NCBI GenBank assembly: GCA_025060505.1
Contig: JANXBU010000010.1
Span: forward strand, 1 to 64,000
Length of the DNA stretch: 64,000 bases
Source: Candidatus Calescibacterium sp.
Lineage (GTDB): Bacteria; Calescibacteriota; Calescibacteriia; Calescibacteriales; Calescibacteriaceae
Reading direction: 5' to 3'
Shown here: positions 8,079 to 16,774 of the stretch, one piece after another
Position numbering within the stretch: position 1 is the stretch's first letter
How the letters are laid out: each line of letters begins with the position of its first letter
Position numbers and translations under genes: made by a program
Notes under the pieces: generated by a model
Database searches by the model: none
What the model was told of the DNA's origin: nothing
Seen by the model: only the letters and a program-made list of their open reading frames with translations

Positions 8079-8528
8079 TTACTGAGCTTTGCTCACAATG
8101 ACATTTATTTTTGATTTGACCTTACCACCTGCGAATAGAATCTCTACTTCATATTTCCCAATTTCTTTCAGTGGTTCTTCCAAACCGACTTCAAATGGAA
8201 CCTTTATGTTGTATTTGTTTTTTATTCTCTCTTCTATATCTGATGCTCTCAGGGAACCATAGAGTTTTTTATCATCTTTTGCTGCAAGCTGAAATTCGAG
8301 TGTTTTTCCATCAATCTTTTTCGCCTCTTTTTCAGCAGCAGCGATAATTCTTTTCTCTTTTCCTTCCTTCTGTCTTTTGACATCTTCAATGTGTTTGATT
8401 AGCGAGTCAGATACCGGAACTGCTACACCTTTTCTTATAAGGTAGTTTCTTGCAAAACCATCAGATACATTTTTTATGTCCCCTTTTTTCCCGTGTGGTT
8501 CAAGGTCTTGTAAAAAATATACCCTCAT
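8079..8528 (-). CDS. rplI: 50S ribosomal protein L9
   Basis: A 149-residue L9. The N-terminal rRNA-binding domain (MRVYFLQDLEPHGKKGD, then GFARNYLIRKGVA) is followed by the long connecting helix rich in Lys/Glu and the C-terminal domain with KLYGSLRASDI. Its ATG overlaps the rpsR stop by 4 bp (ATGA), indicating translational coupling. A GAGGAGGT Shine-Dalgarno lies inside the end of rpsR. The usual rpsF and ssb neighbours are absent. Confidence 0.96.
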   Translation of the reverse strand: MRVYFLQDLEPHGKKGDIKNVSDGFARNYLIRKGVAVPVSDSLIKHIEDVKRQKEGKEKRIIAAAEKEAKKIDGKTLEFQLAAKDDKKLYGSLRASDIEERIKNKYNIKVPFEVGLEEPLKEIGKYEVEILFAGGKVKSKINVIVSKAQ

Positions 8529-8824
8529 TGTACTACCTCCTCTTCCTCCATCTGCTGTTTCTGTTCTTCTCCAAAATATTCAATCAGTTCCTTTGGAGAT
8601 AGTTTAAGGCTCAAGGTTGTGAATGGTAGAAGTGCCAATATTCTTGCTCTCTTTATTTCTCTTGCAAGTCTTCTCTGACACTTCGGACAAAAATTTGTGG
8701 TTTTTCTCGATTTTATCATTCCCTTTTCGGTGAGAAACTGGGCTAAAAATTCTGGATTTCTGTAAGTTAGTGGAGGTTGTTCTCCAGTACAAATTTTGCA
8801 AACAGGTTTGCTTTTTACGACCAT
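8525..8824 (-). CDS. rpsR: 30S ribosomal protein S18, zinc-binding type
   Basis: A 99-residue S18. The core NFCPKCQRRLAREIKRARI and ALLPF are typical. Two CxxC pairs (CKIC near residue 9, CPKC near residue 46) indicate the zinc-binding form. The C-terminus has an acidic, Gln-rich extension (EEQKQQMEEEEVVQ) beyond the usual end. It heads the rpsR-rplI-ABC ATPase operon and is divergent from reverse gyrase. No Shine-Dalgarno is seen before the ATG. Confidence 0.94.
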   Translation of the reverse strand: MVVKSKPVCKICTGEQPPLTYRNPEFLAQFLTEKGMIKSRKTTNFCPKCQRRLAREIKRARILALLPFTTLSLKLSPKELIEYFGEEQKQQMEEEEVVQ

Positions 8825-8939
8825 AATAGACTTTACAAATAATCTTTAAACACAAAAATAAATAAAAATCAAGAAAATTAAAATCCCAGATAAAACTTAA
8901 AAAGTTTCATATAAAGTTTTTTAAAATTTACTCAGGACT

Positions 8940-11900
8940 ATGATATTAAATTTGAATTTGAAGGTGGATCAAAGTCCAAAGAATGTTGTCGAGGATATTC
9001 CGTCTATATTTATCGGGATGTGCTCAAATTGTGGCGGAGATATTACATCTTACAGATTGGAACTTGGAGTCCCGTGCGAAAATTGTCTTCCGGAGATACC
9101 ACAAGACATAAGTTTTCGGAGCATACTTAGAGAGCTTGAAAAACTTGGCACAGTCAAAAATTTCCGGGAGCTTTATCAATTTGAAAAGAAGGTAGAAGAG
9201 TTCAGAGACTTTTTCAAGAGTGTCATTGGGCATGAGCCTTGGGCTCTGCAAGTTGGTTGGGCAAGGAGAGTTCTGTCAAATCAATCTTTTGTTGCTCTGG
9301 CTCCAACGGGTGTAGGAAAAACAACATTCGGAATGATCATCACGCTGTTTCTCAAAGACAAAAAATCATACATCATTATGCCAACAAAACTCCTTTCGAA
9401 ACTCTTCAAAAAAAGAATAGAACAGATAGTTCAAGCCCTGAACCTCGATAAGAAAATTTTACTCGTGTCTGATTCAAAGTCAAAAGATATGCTCGATTCC
9501 GAGGACTATGATATACTCATCACAACAAGTATGTTTCTTGCAAGAAACGAAGAAAAAATACTTCGCAAAAATTTTGACTTCATATTCGTCGACGATGTTG
9601 ATTCTTATCTCAGACAGCCAAAGAATGTGGAACGAGTGCTTAAACTTATGGGGCTTTCCGATGAAGATATATCTGAACTAAAAAATATATTAAAAAGGAA
9701 ATATGACCTTATGAGAGATCGTAACAATTCAAATAAATCGGTTGGATTTGCAGAAATAAGCCATGATGTATCTAAGATAAGGAAGAAAATAAAGGGGGTT
9801 TTGGTTCTCTCATCGGCAACCGCAAAAGCAAGAGCAAGCACAATTCGTTATTTCAGAGAAATATTCGGATTTGAAATATCTCCTTACGCATCAACCTTGC
9901 GTAATATAGTAGACCTGTATATAAATACAGAAAAGAAAATTTTAGATCACGCTGATGTTTCAGATGTTAAAAAAGAAGTTTATAAGAAGGTTTATCAGAC
10001 CATCCTGAAGCTCGGAGGTGGTGGATTTGTTTTCGTCAATTCTGAATATGGAAAAGATTCGGTATATGAACTCAAACAATCTCTGGAATCAAAAGGTGTA
10101 AAGGCAGTAACATACGAAGAATTTAACGAGAAAAACCAAGAAAAGTTTAGAAATGGTGAAATAGATGTAGTAATAGGTATTTCTTCGCTGAGAAATCCAC
10201 TTTGCAGAGGCATAGATATGCCAGATGTAGTAAGGTATGCTGTGTTTGCCGGCGTTCCGAGATTTGTTTTCTCTATAAACGATATTGATGAACCAACAAA
10301 ACTTCTTGGACTCCTGATTTCGCTCAGACCAGTTCTACCTCAACCGAAGAAAGTGTTCTCATACATAGAGTCTATGAGAAAATATGTAGGAATGAGAAAA
10401 GAGGATATAGAAAGGTATCCTCCTATTGCAGAGAGAATTGCGAATGTCAAAAAGTTCATCGAAGAATCAATATATGATTCAGAAATACTTGAAAAAATAA
10501 GGAACTCAGATTTAGTTCCAATAAGAGTAGATCAAGATGGTAGGTTCAAGTTTGTGGTAGCAGATTCTTCTGCTTATATACAAGCTTCTGGTAGAACGTC
10601 TCGCCTTTATGTGGGAGGACTTTCAAAAGGAATATCTGTTCTTATAGTAGATGATCCAAAGGCTTTAAATCAACTCAAAAAAAGATTGAGACTTGACAAC
10701 ATAGAAATTGAGTTCAAAGACTTCAATGAAGTCAAAATAAAAAGCATACTGAAAGAAGTTGACAGAGATAGAGATAATATAAAGAAAATAATTGATGGTG
10801 GGTCAATTGATAAGATATCCAACGCGATTCAGCCACCGAAAATATCTGTTTTCATAGTTGAGTCTCCAAACAAGGCAGGAACAATTGCAAAGCTAATAGG
10901 AAAGCCGATAAAAAGAAAAATAAATGTAGATGGAAACGGAACTTTTGTGGATGTTTGGGAAGTTTCAAAGGGTGATCAGAACATAAACATAATAGCCTCT
11001 GGTGGACACATATTCGATTTACCTTATGAGTATAGTTCAAGAGGTGTTGGAGAGGGGGGAGTGAATTTTTATTCAGTTTATGCTATAAAGAAAGACGGAG
11101 GAGAGACGGTTTTTGTTCCAAAATACGCTCCGATAAAAAGATGCAGAAGCTGTGGGGAGAATTTCTTTGGAATGGAGACTTGTCCTTACTGTGGATCTAA
11201 GAGCTATGATAACAAGTCTTACATAGTAAAAGCGATACAGAAACTTTCACTTGAAGCTGACAAAATATATATAGCAACCGACCCGGATCAGGAAGGAGAG
11301 AAAATAGCTTGGGATGTGTTCCTTTCTATATACAAAATAGGCAAAGAAATACACCGTGCAGAATATCATGAGATAACAAAAAAAGCGATATTCAACGCTA
11401 TAGAAAATCCGAGGAATATTAAAACATCTCTTGTAAAATCTCAGATTTTGAGAAGGACTACCGATAGATGGGTTGGATTTGTTATGAGCGAAGATTTACA
11501 GAAAAAGTTTGATAAAATATGGCTTTCTGCTGGAAGGGTTCAAACACCTGTTCTCGGATGGCTCATAAAAAGAGAAGAAGAGATGAAAAACAAAATAGGA
11601 GTTTTCAAATTTAAAAACGAAAGCCTTGGTATATCAGATTCAATAAAGATTGAAAACAAGGAGGACGCCGTTAAAATAAGTCGTTCTTTGCAGAAGCTCA
11701 GAGGAAGAAAAAGAAAAGATCAGGAACAAGAAAAAGCGAGATTGGAGGGAGCAAAAGTTAATGTGAAAATAGAGCTCGTTGATAAAGAGGAAGTTGAGCT
11801 CAAACCTCCTGCGCCTTTCAGTACAGCTGATATGCTCAAAGAATCTTCCGCAAAGCTTGGTTTCTCAGCCCCAGAAACGATGCAACTTGCCCAAAATCTG

Positions 11901-12713
11901 TTTGAAGCCGGTCTTATAACATATCACAGAACAGATTCAAGACATGTTTCAGATGTTGGAATTTCTATTGCAAGAGAATATATATCAGAAAACTTTTCGC
12001 AGGAGTTTTTTGTACCAAGAACTTATGAGCAGGTTGGAGCACATGAATGTATTAGACCTTCAAGAAACTTCTCCCCAGAAGAACTATCTGTTTCTGTGAG
12101 AATAGGTACTATAAATGTTCCAGAAAAAGCAATAAAGCTCTATGGTCTCATTCACTCAAACTTCATTGCATCTCAAATGAAATCTACGAAAATGCTCAGA
12201 GGAAAAATAAAGACACAAGTTTCTTGGAAAACAAACGGAGAAGAACACAAAATAGAGAAGGAAAGTACAATAAATCTCAAAGTGGTGGAGGATGGGTGGA
12301 ACAAGGTTCTGTTTATTCCAATACCAAACATCGCTCAGAAACTTCTTGAAGAAAAAGTTATTGAATTTGAAACGAATGATTTTTCGTTTTCCAGAGTCTC
12401 TCCCGTTCCACCATATACTCACGGAACTCTGATAGACGAAATGAAAAGGAAGGGAATAGGCAGACCTTCTACATGGGCATACATAATCAAAACACTTATA
12501 GATAGAGGATACTGCATCGAAAGATCCGGATACATAATCATAACTAATCTTGGTAAAATGGTTTATAACTACCTATCTTCTTCTGAGAAGTTTAAAAGAT
12601 ATACATCTGAGGAATATACAAGACTTCTTGAAGAGAAAATAGATAAAGTTGAGAATGATCAGGAAAGTTATCTTCAAATTCTCTCAGAGTTGCACAGAGA
12701 ACTGTTTTCATAG
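8940..12713 (+). CDS. rgy: Reverse gyrase
   Basis: A 1257-residue reverse gyrase, which uses ATP to add positive supercoils to DNA and is the hallmark enzyme of hyperthermophiles. In order: an N-terminal zinc finger (CSNCGG ... CENC, residues ~28-53), an SF2 helicase with Walker A APTGVGKTTFG (~residue 120) and DEAD-like VDDVD, a second RecA domain with GRTSRLYVGGLSKG, then topoisomerase IA with the toprim start VFIVESPNKAGTIAKLIG (~638), the internal zinc finger CRSCGENFFGMETCPYC, the DPDQEGEKIAWD acidic motif, and the catalytic Tyr in TYHRTDSRH. All key motifs are intact. Single gene; no Shine-Dalgarno, with TAAAAT 12 nt before the ATG. Confidence 0.97.
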   Translation: MILNLNLKVDQSPKNVVEDIPSIFIGMCSNCGGDITSYRLELGVPCENCLPEIPQDISFRSILRELEKLGTVKNFRELYQFEKKVEEFRDFFKSVIGHEPWALQVGWARRVLSNQSFVALAPTGVGKTTFGMIITLFLKDKKSYIIMPTKLLSKLFKKRIEQIVQALNLDKKILLVSDSKSKDMLDSEDYDILITTSMFLARNEEKILRKNFDFIFVDDVDSYLRQPKNVERVLKLMGLSDEDISELKNILKRKYDLMRDRNNSNKSVGFAEISHDVSKIRKKIKGVLVLSSATAKARASTIRYFREIFGFEISPYASTLRNIVDLYINTEKKILDHADVSDVKKEVYKKVYQTILKLGGGGFVFVNSEYGKDSVYELKQSLESKGVKAVTYEEFNEKNQEKFRNGEIDVVIGISSLRNPLCRGIDMPDVVRYAVFAGVPRFVFSINDIDEPTKLLGLLISLRPVLPQPKKVFSYIESMRKYVGMRKEDIERYPPIAERIANVKKFIEESIYDSEILEKIRNSDLVPIRVDQDGRFKFVVADSSAYIQASGRTSRLYVGGLSKGISVLIVDDPKALNQLKKRLRLDNIEIEFKDFNEVKIKSILKEVDRDRDNIKKIIDGGSIDKISNAIQPPKISVFIVESPNKAGTIAKLIGKPIKRKINVDGNGTFVDVWEVSKGDQNINIIASGGHIFDLPYEYSSRGVGEGGVNFYSVYAIKKDGGETVFVPKYAPIKRCRSCGENFFGMETCPYCGSKSYDNKSYIVKAIQKLSLEADKIYIATDPDQEGEKIAWDVFLSIYKIGKEIHRAEYHEITKKAIFNAIENPRNIKTSLVKSQILRRTTDRWVGFVMSEDLQKKFDKIWLSAGRVQTPVLGWLIKREEEMKNKIGVFKFKNESLGISDSIKIENKEDAVKISRSLQKLRGRKRKDQEQEKARLEGAKVNVKIELVDKEEVELKPPAPFSTADMLKESSAKLGFSAPETMQLAQNLFEAGLITYHRTDSRHVSDVGISIAREYISENFSQEFFVPRTYEQVGAHECIRPSRNFSPEELSVSVRIGTINVPEKAIKLYGLIHSNFIASQMKSTKMLRGKIKTQVSWKTNGEEHKIEKESTINLKVVEDGWNKVLFIPIPNIAQKLLEEKVIEFETNDFSFSRVSPVPPYTHGTLIDEMKRKGIGRPSTWAYIIKTLIDRGYCIERSGYIIITNLGKMVYNYLSSSEKFKRYTSEEYTRLLEEKIDKVENDQESYLQILSELHRELFS

Positions 12714-12749
12714 ATACAAAGGAATCAAGCATCATAGATCTCATAGTAT

Positions 12750-14195
12750 TCACTTTGGATCTGACAACTCTTGATTTTTCTGGTTTTCTTTTTTTCTTAT
12801 AAATATCTTTGCTTCTATGTTTTTGTATTTTAATTTTTGAGCGAGTTTGAAATCTTCATTTTCCTCTGAGATAAAAAGCGGAATTAAACTTCTTGTTCTT
12901 GGAGAAAAGTAGTCGGAAGATGTAAGAACACATACTTCTGATTTTGCTGGAGAGATAGTCCATATACCATTTGCATAGAAGCTTGTAATTGGTGTGTTTT
13001 CAAATATTGTTTTGTTTTCTCCGAGGTTTTGTCTTATCCATTCTCCTGCTATTTTGTAAATTTTTCTCCCATCGTCTGAATAGAACGGGCGAGCAGACCA
13101 GAAGATATTCAAAGATAGCATAATGAACACAAGAAAAAAAGTTTTCAGTCTCCCGATATGCTTGAAAAAGTTTCCGCAGACTGCTCCGAAAGTTATCAAA
13201 ATAGGTATGAGAATGTAATCTGCAACTATTATGAGTGAGAAAATTGGTATGATCCAGACAAGGAAAAAAAACAAAAAAGGAGAGATTTTGTTTTTAAGTT
13301 CTCTCCAGTTTCTCAAAATCTCTCCAAGACCGATTCCGAAAATTATAAGAGATATAGGTGCTACAAGATTTGGAATTGCATACTTGTGTGAAAGATGTAT
13401 GTTTGATAAAAAGTATCTGATGTGGTTTTTTATTGAAAAAGCCTGTTCTGCAATCTTTTCTGTCTGTTCCTCAATATCTTGGGTACTTATTCCAACACCT
13501 GGAACTTTGTATAAAATGAACTTTGAAATTATTGATGGAAGATTTCCCTCTTGTGCTGACAAAATGTGGTATGGTAGTGAAGACAGAAAAAATCCCGCGA
13601 CAAAAAACAGAAAGCTTATAATGTTTCTTGTTATAAGTAAGAATAAAATTGCACCTAATATGTTTTCAGGTCTAACTATATATCCGTACCCACACAAAAG
13701 TCCTGCAATTGTTGGAAGAATTATGCGAGATTTCCTTGAAACAATAGCGATGTAGAATACAGACCAGAGAAAAAAGGTTGCGGTTGAATAAGGTAATGTT
13801 GAAGTTGAGTAATATATATATTGAGGTAAAAAAGCTATTGATAAGCTTCCAAAGAAAGCCACATCGTTTCCGATTGTTCGGAAAGATAGAAAAGCAAAGA
13901 TTAGAGAAAGTATGGAGAACGTAGCTGAAACAATTCTTCCAGCAAGTTCAAGGTCTACTCCGAAATAAAGTAGAACAGAGACAATCCATGAGTAGCCAGG
14001 GGAGTAGACTTTGTGAGTGTAGTTTTTTCCCTCATATGTATTTTCTGCAAGTTTGAGATAGAAATACGAGTCTGTTGACTCTATTCCGTTTATATCTTTC
14101 TGCTTTAAAGCAAGCGCTACCAAGAATGATATCCAAATGATGAAAGATAAGATTATTAGCAGTATAGGTATTCTGTATTGTGTTTCTCTAAACAT
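12750..14195 (-). CDS. Polytopic membrane glycosyltransferase, GT-C (GT39/ArnT-like)
   Basis: A 481-residue membrane protein with roughly ten hydrophobic segments, beginning just after the N-terminus. The first extracytoplasmic loop has an acidic pair (ESTDSYFYLKLAENTYEG) followed by SPGYSW, the arrangement of lipid-phosphosugar-dependent GT-C enzymes such as GT39/GT83. A soluble C-terminal part of about 100 residues follows. Donor and acceptor cannot be inferred. It is convergent with reverse gyrase and lies downstream of gpsA on the same strand with a 53-bp gap. It probably glycosylates an envelope lipid or protein. Confidence 0.7.
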   Translation of the reverse strand: MFRETQYRIPILLIILSFIIWISFLVALALKQKDINGIESTDSYFYLKLAENTYEGKNYTHKVYSPGYSWIVSVLLYFGVDLELAGRIVSATFSILSLIFAFLSFRTIGNDVAFFGSLSIAFLPQYIYYSTSTLPYSTATFFLWSVFYIAIVSRKSRIILPTIAGLLCGYGYIVRPENILGAILFLLITRNIISFLFFVAGFFLSSLPYHILSAQEGNLPSIISKFILYKVPGVGISTQDIEEQTEKIAEQAFSIKNHIRYFLSNIHLSHKYAIPNLVAPISLIIFGIGLGEILRNWRELKNKISPFLFFFLVWIIPIFSLIIVADYILIPILITFGAVCGNFFKHIGRLKTFFLVFIMLSLNIFWSARPFYSDDGRKIYKIAGEWIRQNLGENKTIFENTPITSFYANGIWTISPAKSEVCVLTSSDYFSPRTRSLIPLFISEENEDFKLAQKLKYKNIEAKIFIRKKENQKNQELSDPK

Positions 14196-14248
14196 AGGGA
14201 AGGAATTTGTATTGTTTAAACTTTTAACTATAAAATTTTCACTTCTTT

Positions 14249-15256
14249 TTAATCTGCTGGGAATTCTTCTCTGACCTCGGCTGAGAGGAGTTCAGCTATT
14301 GCAGATTGTATATCTTTTTTGGTATATAGTATGTTGTATATGGCTCTGACTATGTTCATTCTGATTTTGAGTTTTTCTGAGAGTTCGTAAACTGCTTTTG
14401 TTACTGGGTATCCTTCCACGGCTTCTCCTATTTCTTTTAGAGCATCTTGTGGAGAAAGTCCTTTGGCTATGAGTTTTCCGAATCTTCTGTTTCTTGAAAG
14501 ATCTGACGAGGCGGTTGCGAAAAGGTCACCTATACCAGATAGTCCGAAAAATGTTTCCTGTTTTGCTCCGAGCTTTGAGCCGAATCTTACCATTTCACTT
14601 GCGGCTCGTGATAGAAGCAGAGAAAATGTGTTCATTTTGAATCCAAGATAGTCGGAGATTCCCGCAGCAATTGCATATATGTTTTTGAGTGCTCCTCCAA
14701 GTTCTACGCCAACAACATCATAAGACATATAAACCCTGAAAAATGGAGAATGCAGATTCTGATATACTTTTTCTTGAACTTCTCTTATAAGTGAAGCAAC
14801 AACAGCTCCGGATGGATCTCCGTTTATTATCTCCGCTGCGAGGTTCGGACCAGATATAACTCCAACTTTTTTGCAGCATGTTTCCTCTTTTATTATCTCT
14901 GTCATTCTCTTGAAAGTTCCTCTTTCAAGTCCCTTTGATGTGCTTATGATTATATGATCTCCCTGAATATACTTAGAAGAACTTTTAATGACCTCTCTGA
15001 ATGCAGAAGTTGGAACAGCAATGAAAACTATTTCGCATTCAGAAAAAATCTCTTCAAGTTCGTCAGTGGCTCTTATTTTGAGAGGAAAATCTGAAAACCT
15101 TTTTGGGTTAACTCCTTTCTGGTTTATGCTATGTACAACTTCTTTGTTTCTTGCCCAAATTATTGTTCTGCCTTTTTCTTTCCTTTCTATAATATGAGCT
15201 ATAGCCCAACCCCAACTCCCTGCTCCAACAATTCCTATTTTCTTATCGTTTGGCAT
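14249..15256 (-). CDS. gpsA: Glycerol-3-phosphate dehydrogenase [NAD(P)+]
   Basis: A 335-residue cytoplasmic GpsA that makes sn-glycerol 3-phosphate from dihydroxyacetone phosphate for phospholipid synthesis. NAD-binding GAGSWG is at residues 11-16, then STSKGLE, GPNLAAEI, the catalytic-lysine segment GGALKN and GLSGIGDL. Length is typical. Its presence argues for bacterial-type G3P lipids despite reverse gyrase. It may be read with the downstream GT-C gene. No Shine-Dalgarno; AT-rich TATAAA/TAAAAT sequences lie just upstream. Confidence 0.96.
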   Translation of the reverse strand: MPNDKKIGIVGAGSWGWAIAHIIERKEKGRTIIWARNKEVVHSINQKGVNPKRFSDFPLKIRATDELEEIFSECEIVFIAVPTSAFREVIKSSSKYIQGDHIIISTSKGLERGTFKRMTEIIKEETCCKKVGVISGPNLAAEIINGDPSGAVVASLIREVQEKVYQNLHSPFFRVYMSYDVVGVELGGALKNIYAIAAGISDYLGFKMNTFSLLLSRAASEMVRFGSKLGAKQETFFGLSGIGDLFATASSDLSRNRRFGKLIAKGLSPQDALKEIGEAVEGYPVTKAVYELSEKLKIRMNIVRAIYNILYTKKDIQSAIAELLSAEVREEFPAD

Positions 15257-15463
15257 TGGATTTTACTCTAAGTCTAATTTTATACTTTTGATTTGTTGCA
15301 GGCAAAAAATTATACGGCTATGATCAGTTTTTAGGAAGAGCTTAGAAGTTATTACTTTGTACTTATATAATCAATATTAGATTTTTGCTTTTTGTTTCTT
15401 GGGGAAAACTTTCTATGGAAAGTTTGATTCTATGATACTTATGAGCTAATTAAAAGAGCAATT

Positions 15464-15742
15464 TTAATTTGTTCCACCAGCAATAGCGGGTATTATAGTT
15501 ATCTCGTCGCTATCTTTTACCTCTGTATCTATACCGTTTATAAACCTTATATCTTCGTTATTCACATACACATTGATAAATCTTCTTATCTCTCCTTTTT
15601 CGTCCACTATCCTTGCTTTTATTTCTGGATTTATGGCTCCAAGATTTTCAATTACTTCTTTCAGTGTTTTCCCTTCAACATTTATTTCATCTTTGTTTCC
15701 AACTAATTTTCTCAAAGGTCCCGGAATCTTTACTTTTGGCAT
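15464..15742 (-). CDS. MoaD/ThiS-like ubiquitin-fold sulfur carrier, C-terminal GG-TN
   Basis: A 92-residue beta-grasp protein resembling MoaD, ThiS and CysO. These carry sulfur as a C-terminal thiocarboxylate for molybdopterin, thiamine, cysteine or tRNA thiolation. The tail reads IPAIAGGTN, so the diglycine is followed by two residues and must be exposed by proteolysis before activation. CysO-like family members with extra residues are handled by JAMM-type metalloproteases; I see none here. AGGAGGT lies 10 nt before the ATG. There are no moa, thi or cys genes nearby, so the pathway is open. Confidence 0.82.
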   Translation of the reverse strand: MPKVKIPGPLRKLVGNKDEINVEGKTLKEVIENLGAINPEIKARIVDEKGEIRRFINVYVNNEDIRFINGIDTEVKDSDEITIIPAIAGGTN

Positions 15743-15790
15743 AGCAAAAACCTCCTTTCTGATAATTCTTAAAAAGTATTCAGATTAAAG

Positions 15791-15808
15791 AGAAAAAATA
15801 TTTTTTCT
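15791..15808. repeat. Perfect 18-bp palindrome
   Basis: AGAAAAAAT/ATTTTTTCT is perfectly self-complementary and sits about 50 bp upstream of the MoaD-like start, in the 234-bp gap behind the GT2 gene. It could be an operator or a bidirectional terminator stem. Nothing else in the gap is recognisable. Confidence 0.6.
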
Positions 15809-15976
15809 AAAAATGCAGAAATTCCAAGAATAATGAAAAAAACCCGAGCTTTACATTTTTTTGTCCTGATCCAAACTGACTATATGTATATTGATCCCGA
15901 AAAACTATAAAACTTTCAAGACAAAAGCGATTGCGATAAAGTATTTTAGATATTTTGCTATCTGTTTTTGGGAGTT

Positions 15977-16774
15977 TCATCTGCTTTGATTTTCATCTGC
16001 GCGAATCATATATTTCTGGTTTTTTCCAAGATTGCCCAAGATCCCATCTTTTATTCCTTCTAAGGAAGCAAAAATAGATTTTCTGTTCATGAAAGGTAGG
16101 TTTTTTATGAAATATCCTATGGATTTTATAGCGATTTTTTTATCGTATTTTTTGCCTATGTATATTTCGTTCCTGAAGGCATAGTATAACCTTGATGGAT
16201 CAAGATAAATTCCTTTTTTTGTTCTCATGTCTTTCTCTCTTTTAAGGTATTGAGCCTGATTTACAATATATACTTTGAAACCATGCTTTCTCATCCTCAA
16301 AAAATACTCGACATCGTCTCCATACAAGAAAAAATCTTTCATAGGCAGACCTATTTTCTGAACGACATCTTTTTTCATCAGAACACCGGTCCAAACAGAT
16401 GAATGAACCTCTTTTGTCTCGCCGCTGTACCCTTTCCATGCACATCTTACTGCGCCGGCATCTTTTAGTTCCAGAATTTTTTTGCGAAGCTCAAACAAGG
16501 CATTTTTCTCGTAAAGCACATCATCATCTGAGCTGAATATGAATTCGCATTCTTTATGCTCAAGGCATCTTGATATTCCAGCTGCATATCCTCCTGCGCT
16601 CCCTAAGTTCTCTCTGGGTACTATGACCTCCAATTCTTTGAGATTTGGAAATTTTGTTTTCCCAAGGGAGTTATCTACGACTACTATTTTTGAAGGAGGC
16701 AAGGCCTGATCTAGAAGATTACTTACAACATCGATAACTGATTCCCTTATAGATGGTATAACTGCAAAGATCAT
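15977..16774 (-). CDS. Glycosyltransferase family 2
   Basis: A 265-residue GT-A fold glycosyltransferase, probably cytoplasmic and building an envelope polysaccharide. The N-terminal strand and VVVDNS lead to RENLGSAGGYAAGI and the metal/nucleotide-sugar DDD in FSSDDDV (~residues 80-86). The acceptor-side acidic motif is FLYGDDVEYFLR. The pattern resembles rhamnosyl- and galactofuranosyltransferases (WbbL/GlfT2 type). The ATG overlaps the upstream lipoprotein stop by 4 bp, so the two are translationally coupled. The 3' end carries an imperfect 16-bp duplication around TTTCATCTGC. Confidence 0.85.
   Translation of the reverse strand: MIFAVIPSIRESVIDVVSNLLDQALPPSKIVVVDNSLGKTKFPNLKELEVIVPRENLGSAGGYAAGISRCLEHKECEFIFSSDDDVLYEKNALFELRKKILELKDAGAVRCAWKGYSGETKEVHSSVWTGVLMKKDVVQKIGLPMKDFFLYGDDVEYFLRMRKHGFKVYIVNQAQYLKREKDMRTKKGIYLDPSRLYYAFRNEIYIGKKYDKKIAIKSIGYFIKNLPFMNRKSIFASLEGIKDGILGNLGKNQKYMIRADENQSR

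Noticed and set aside
13231-13755. A 174-residue frame opposite the GT-C gene
   Set aside because: Antisense to a convincing membrane-protein gene; low-complexity, no recognisable domain.
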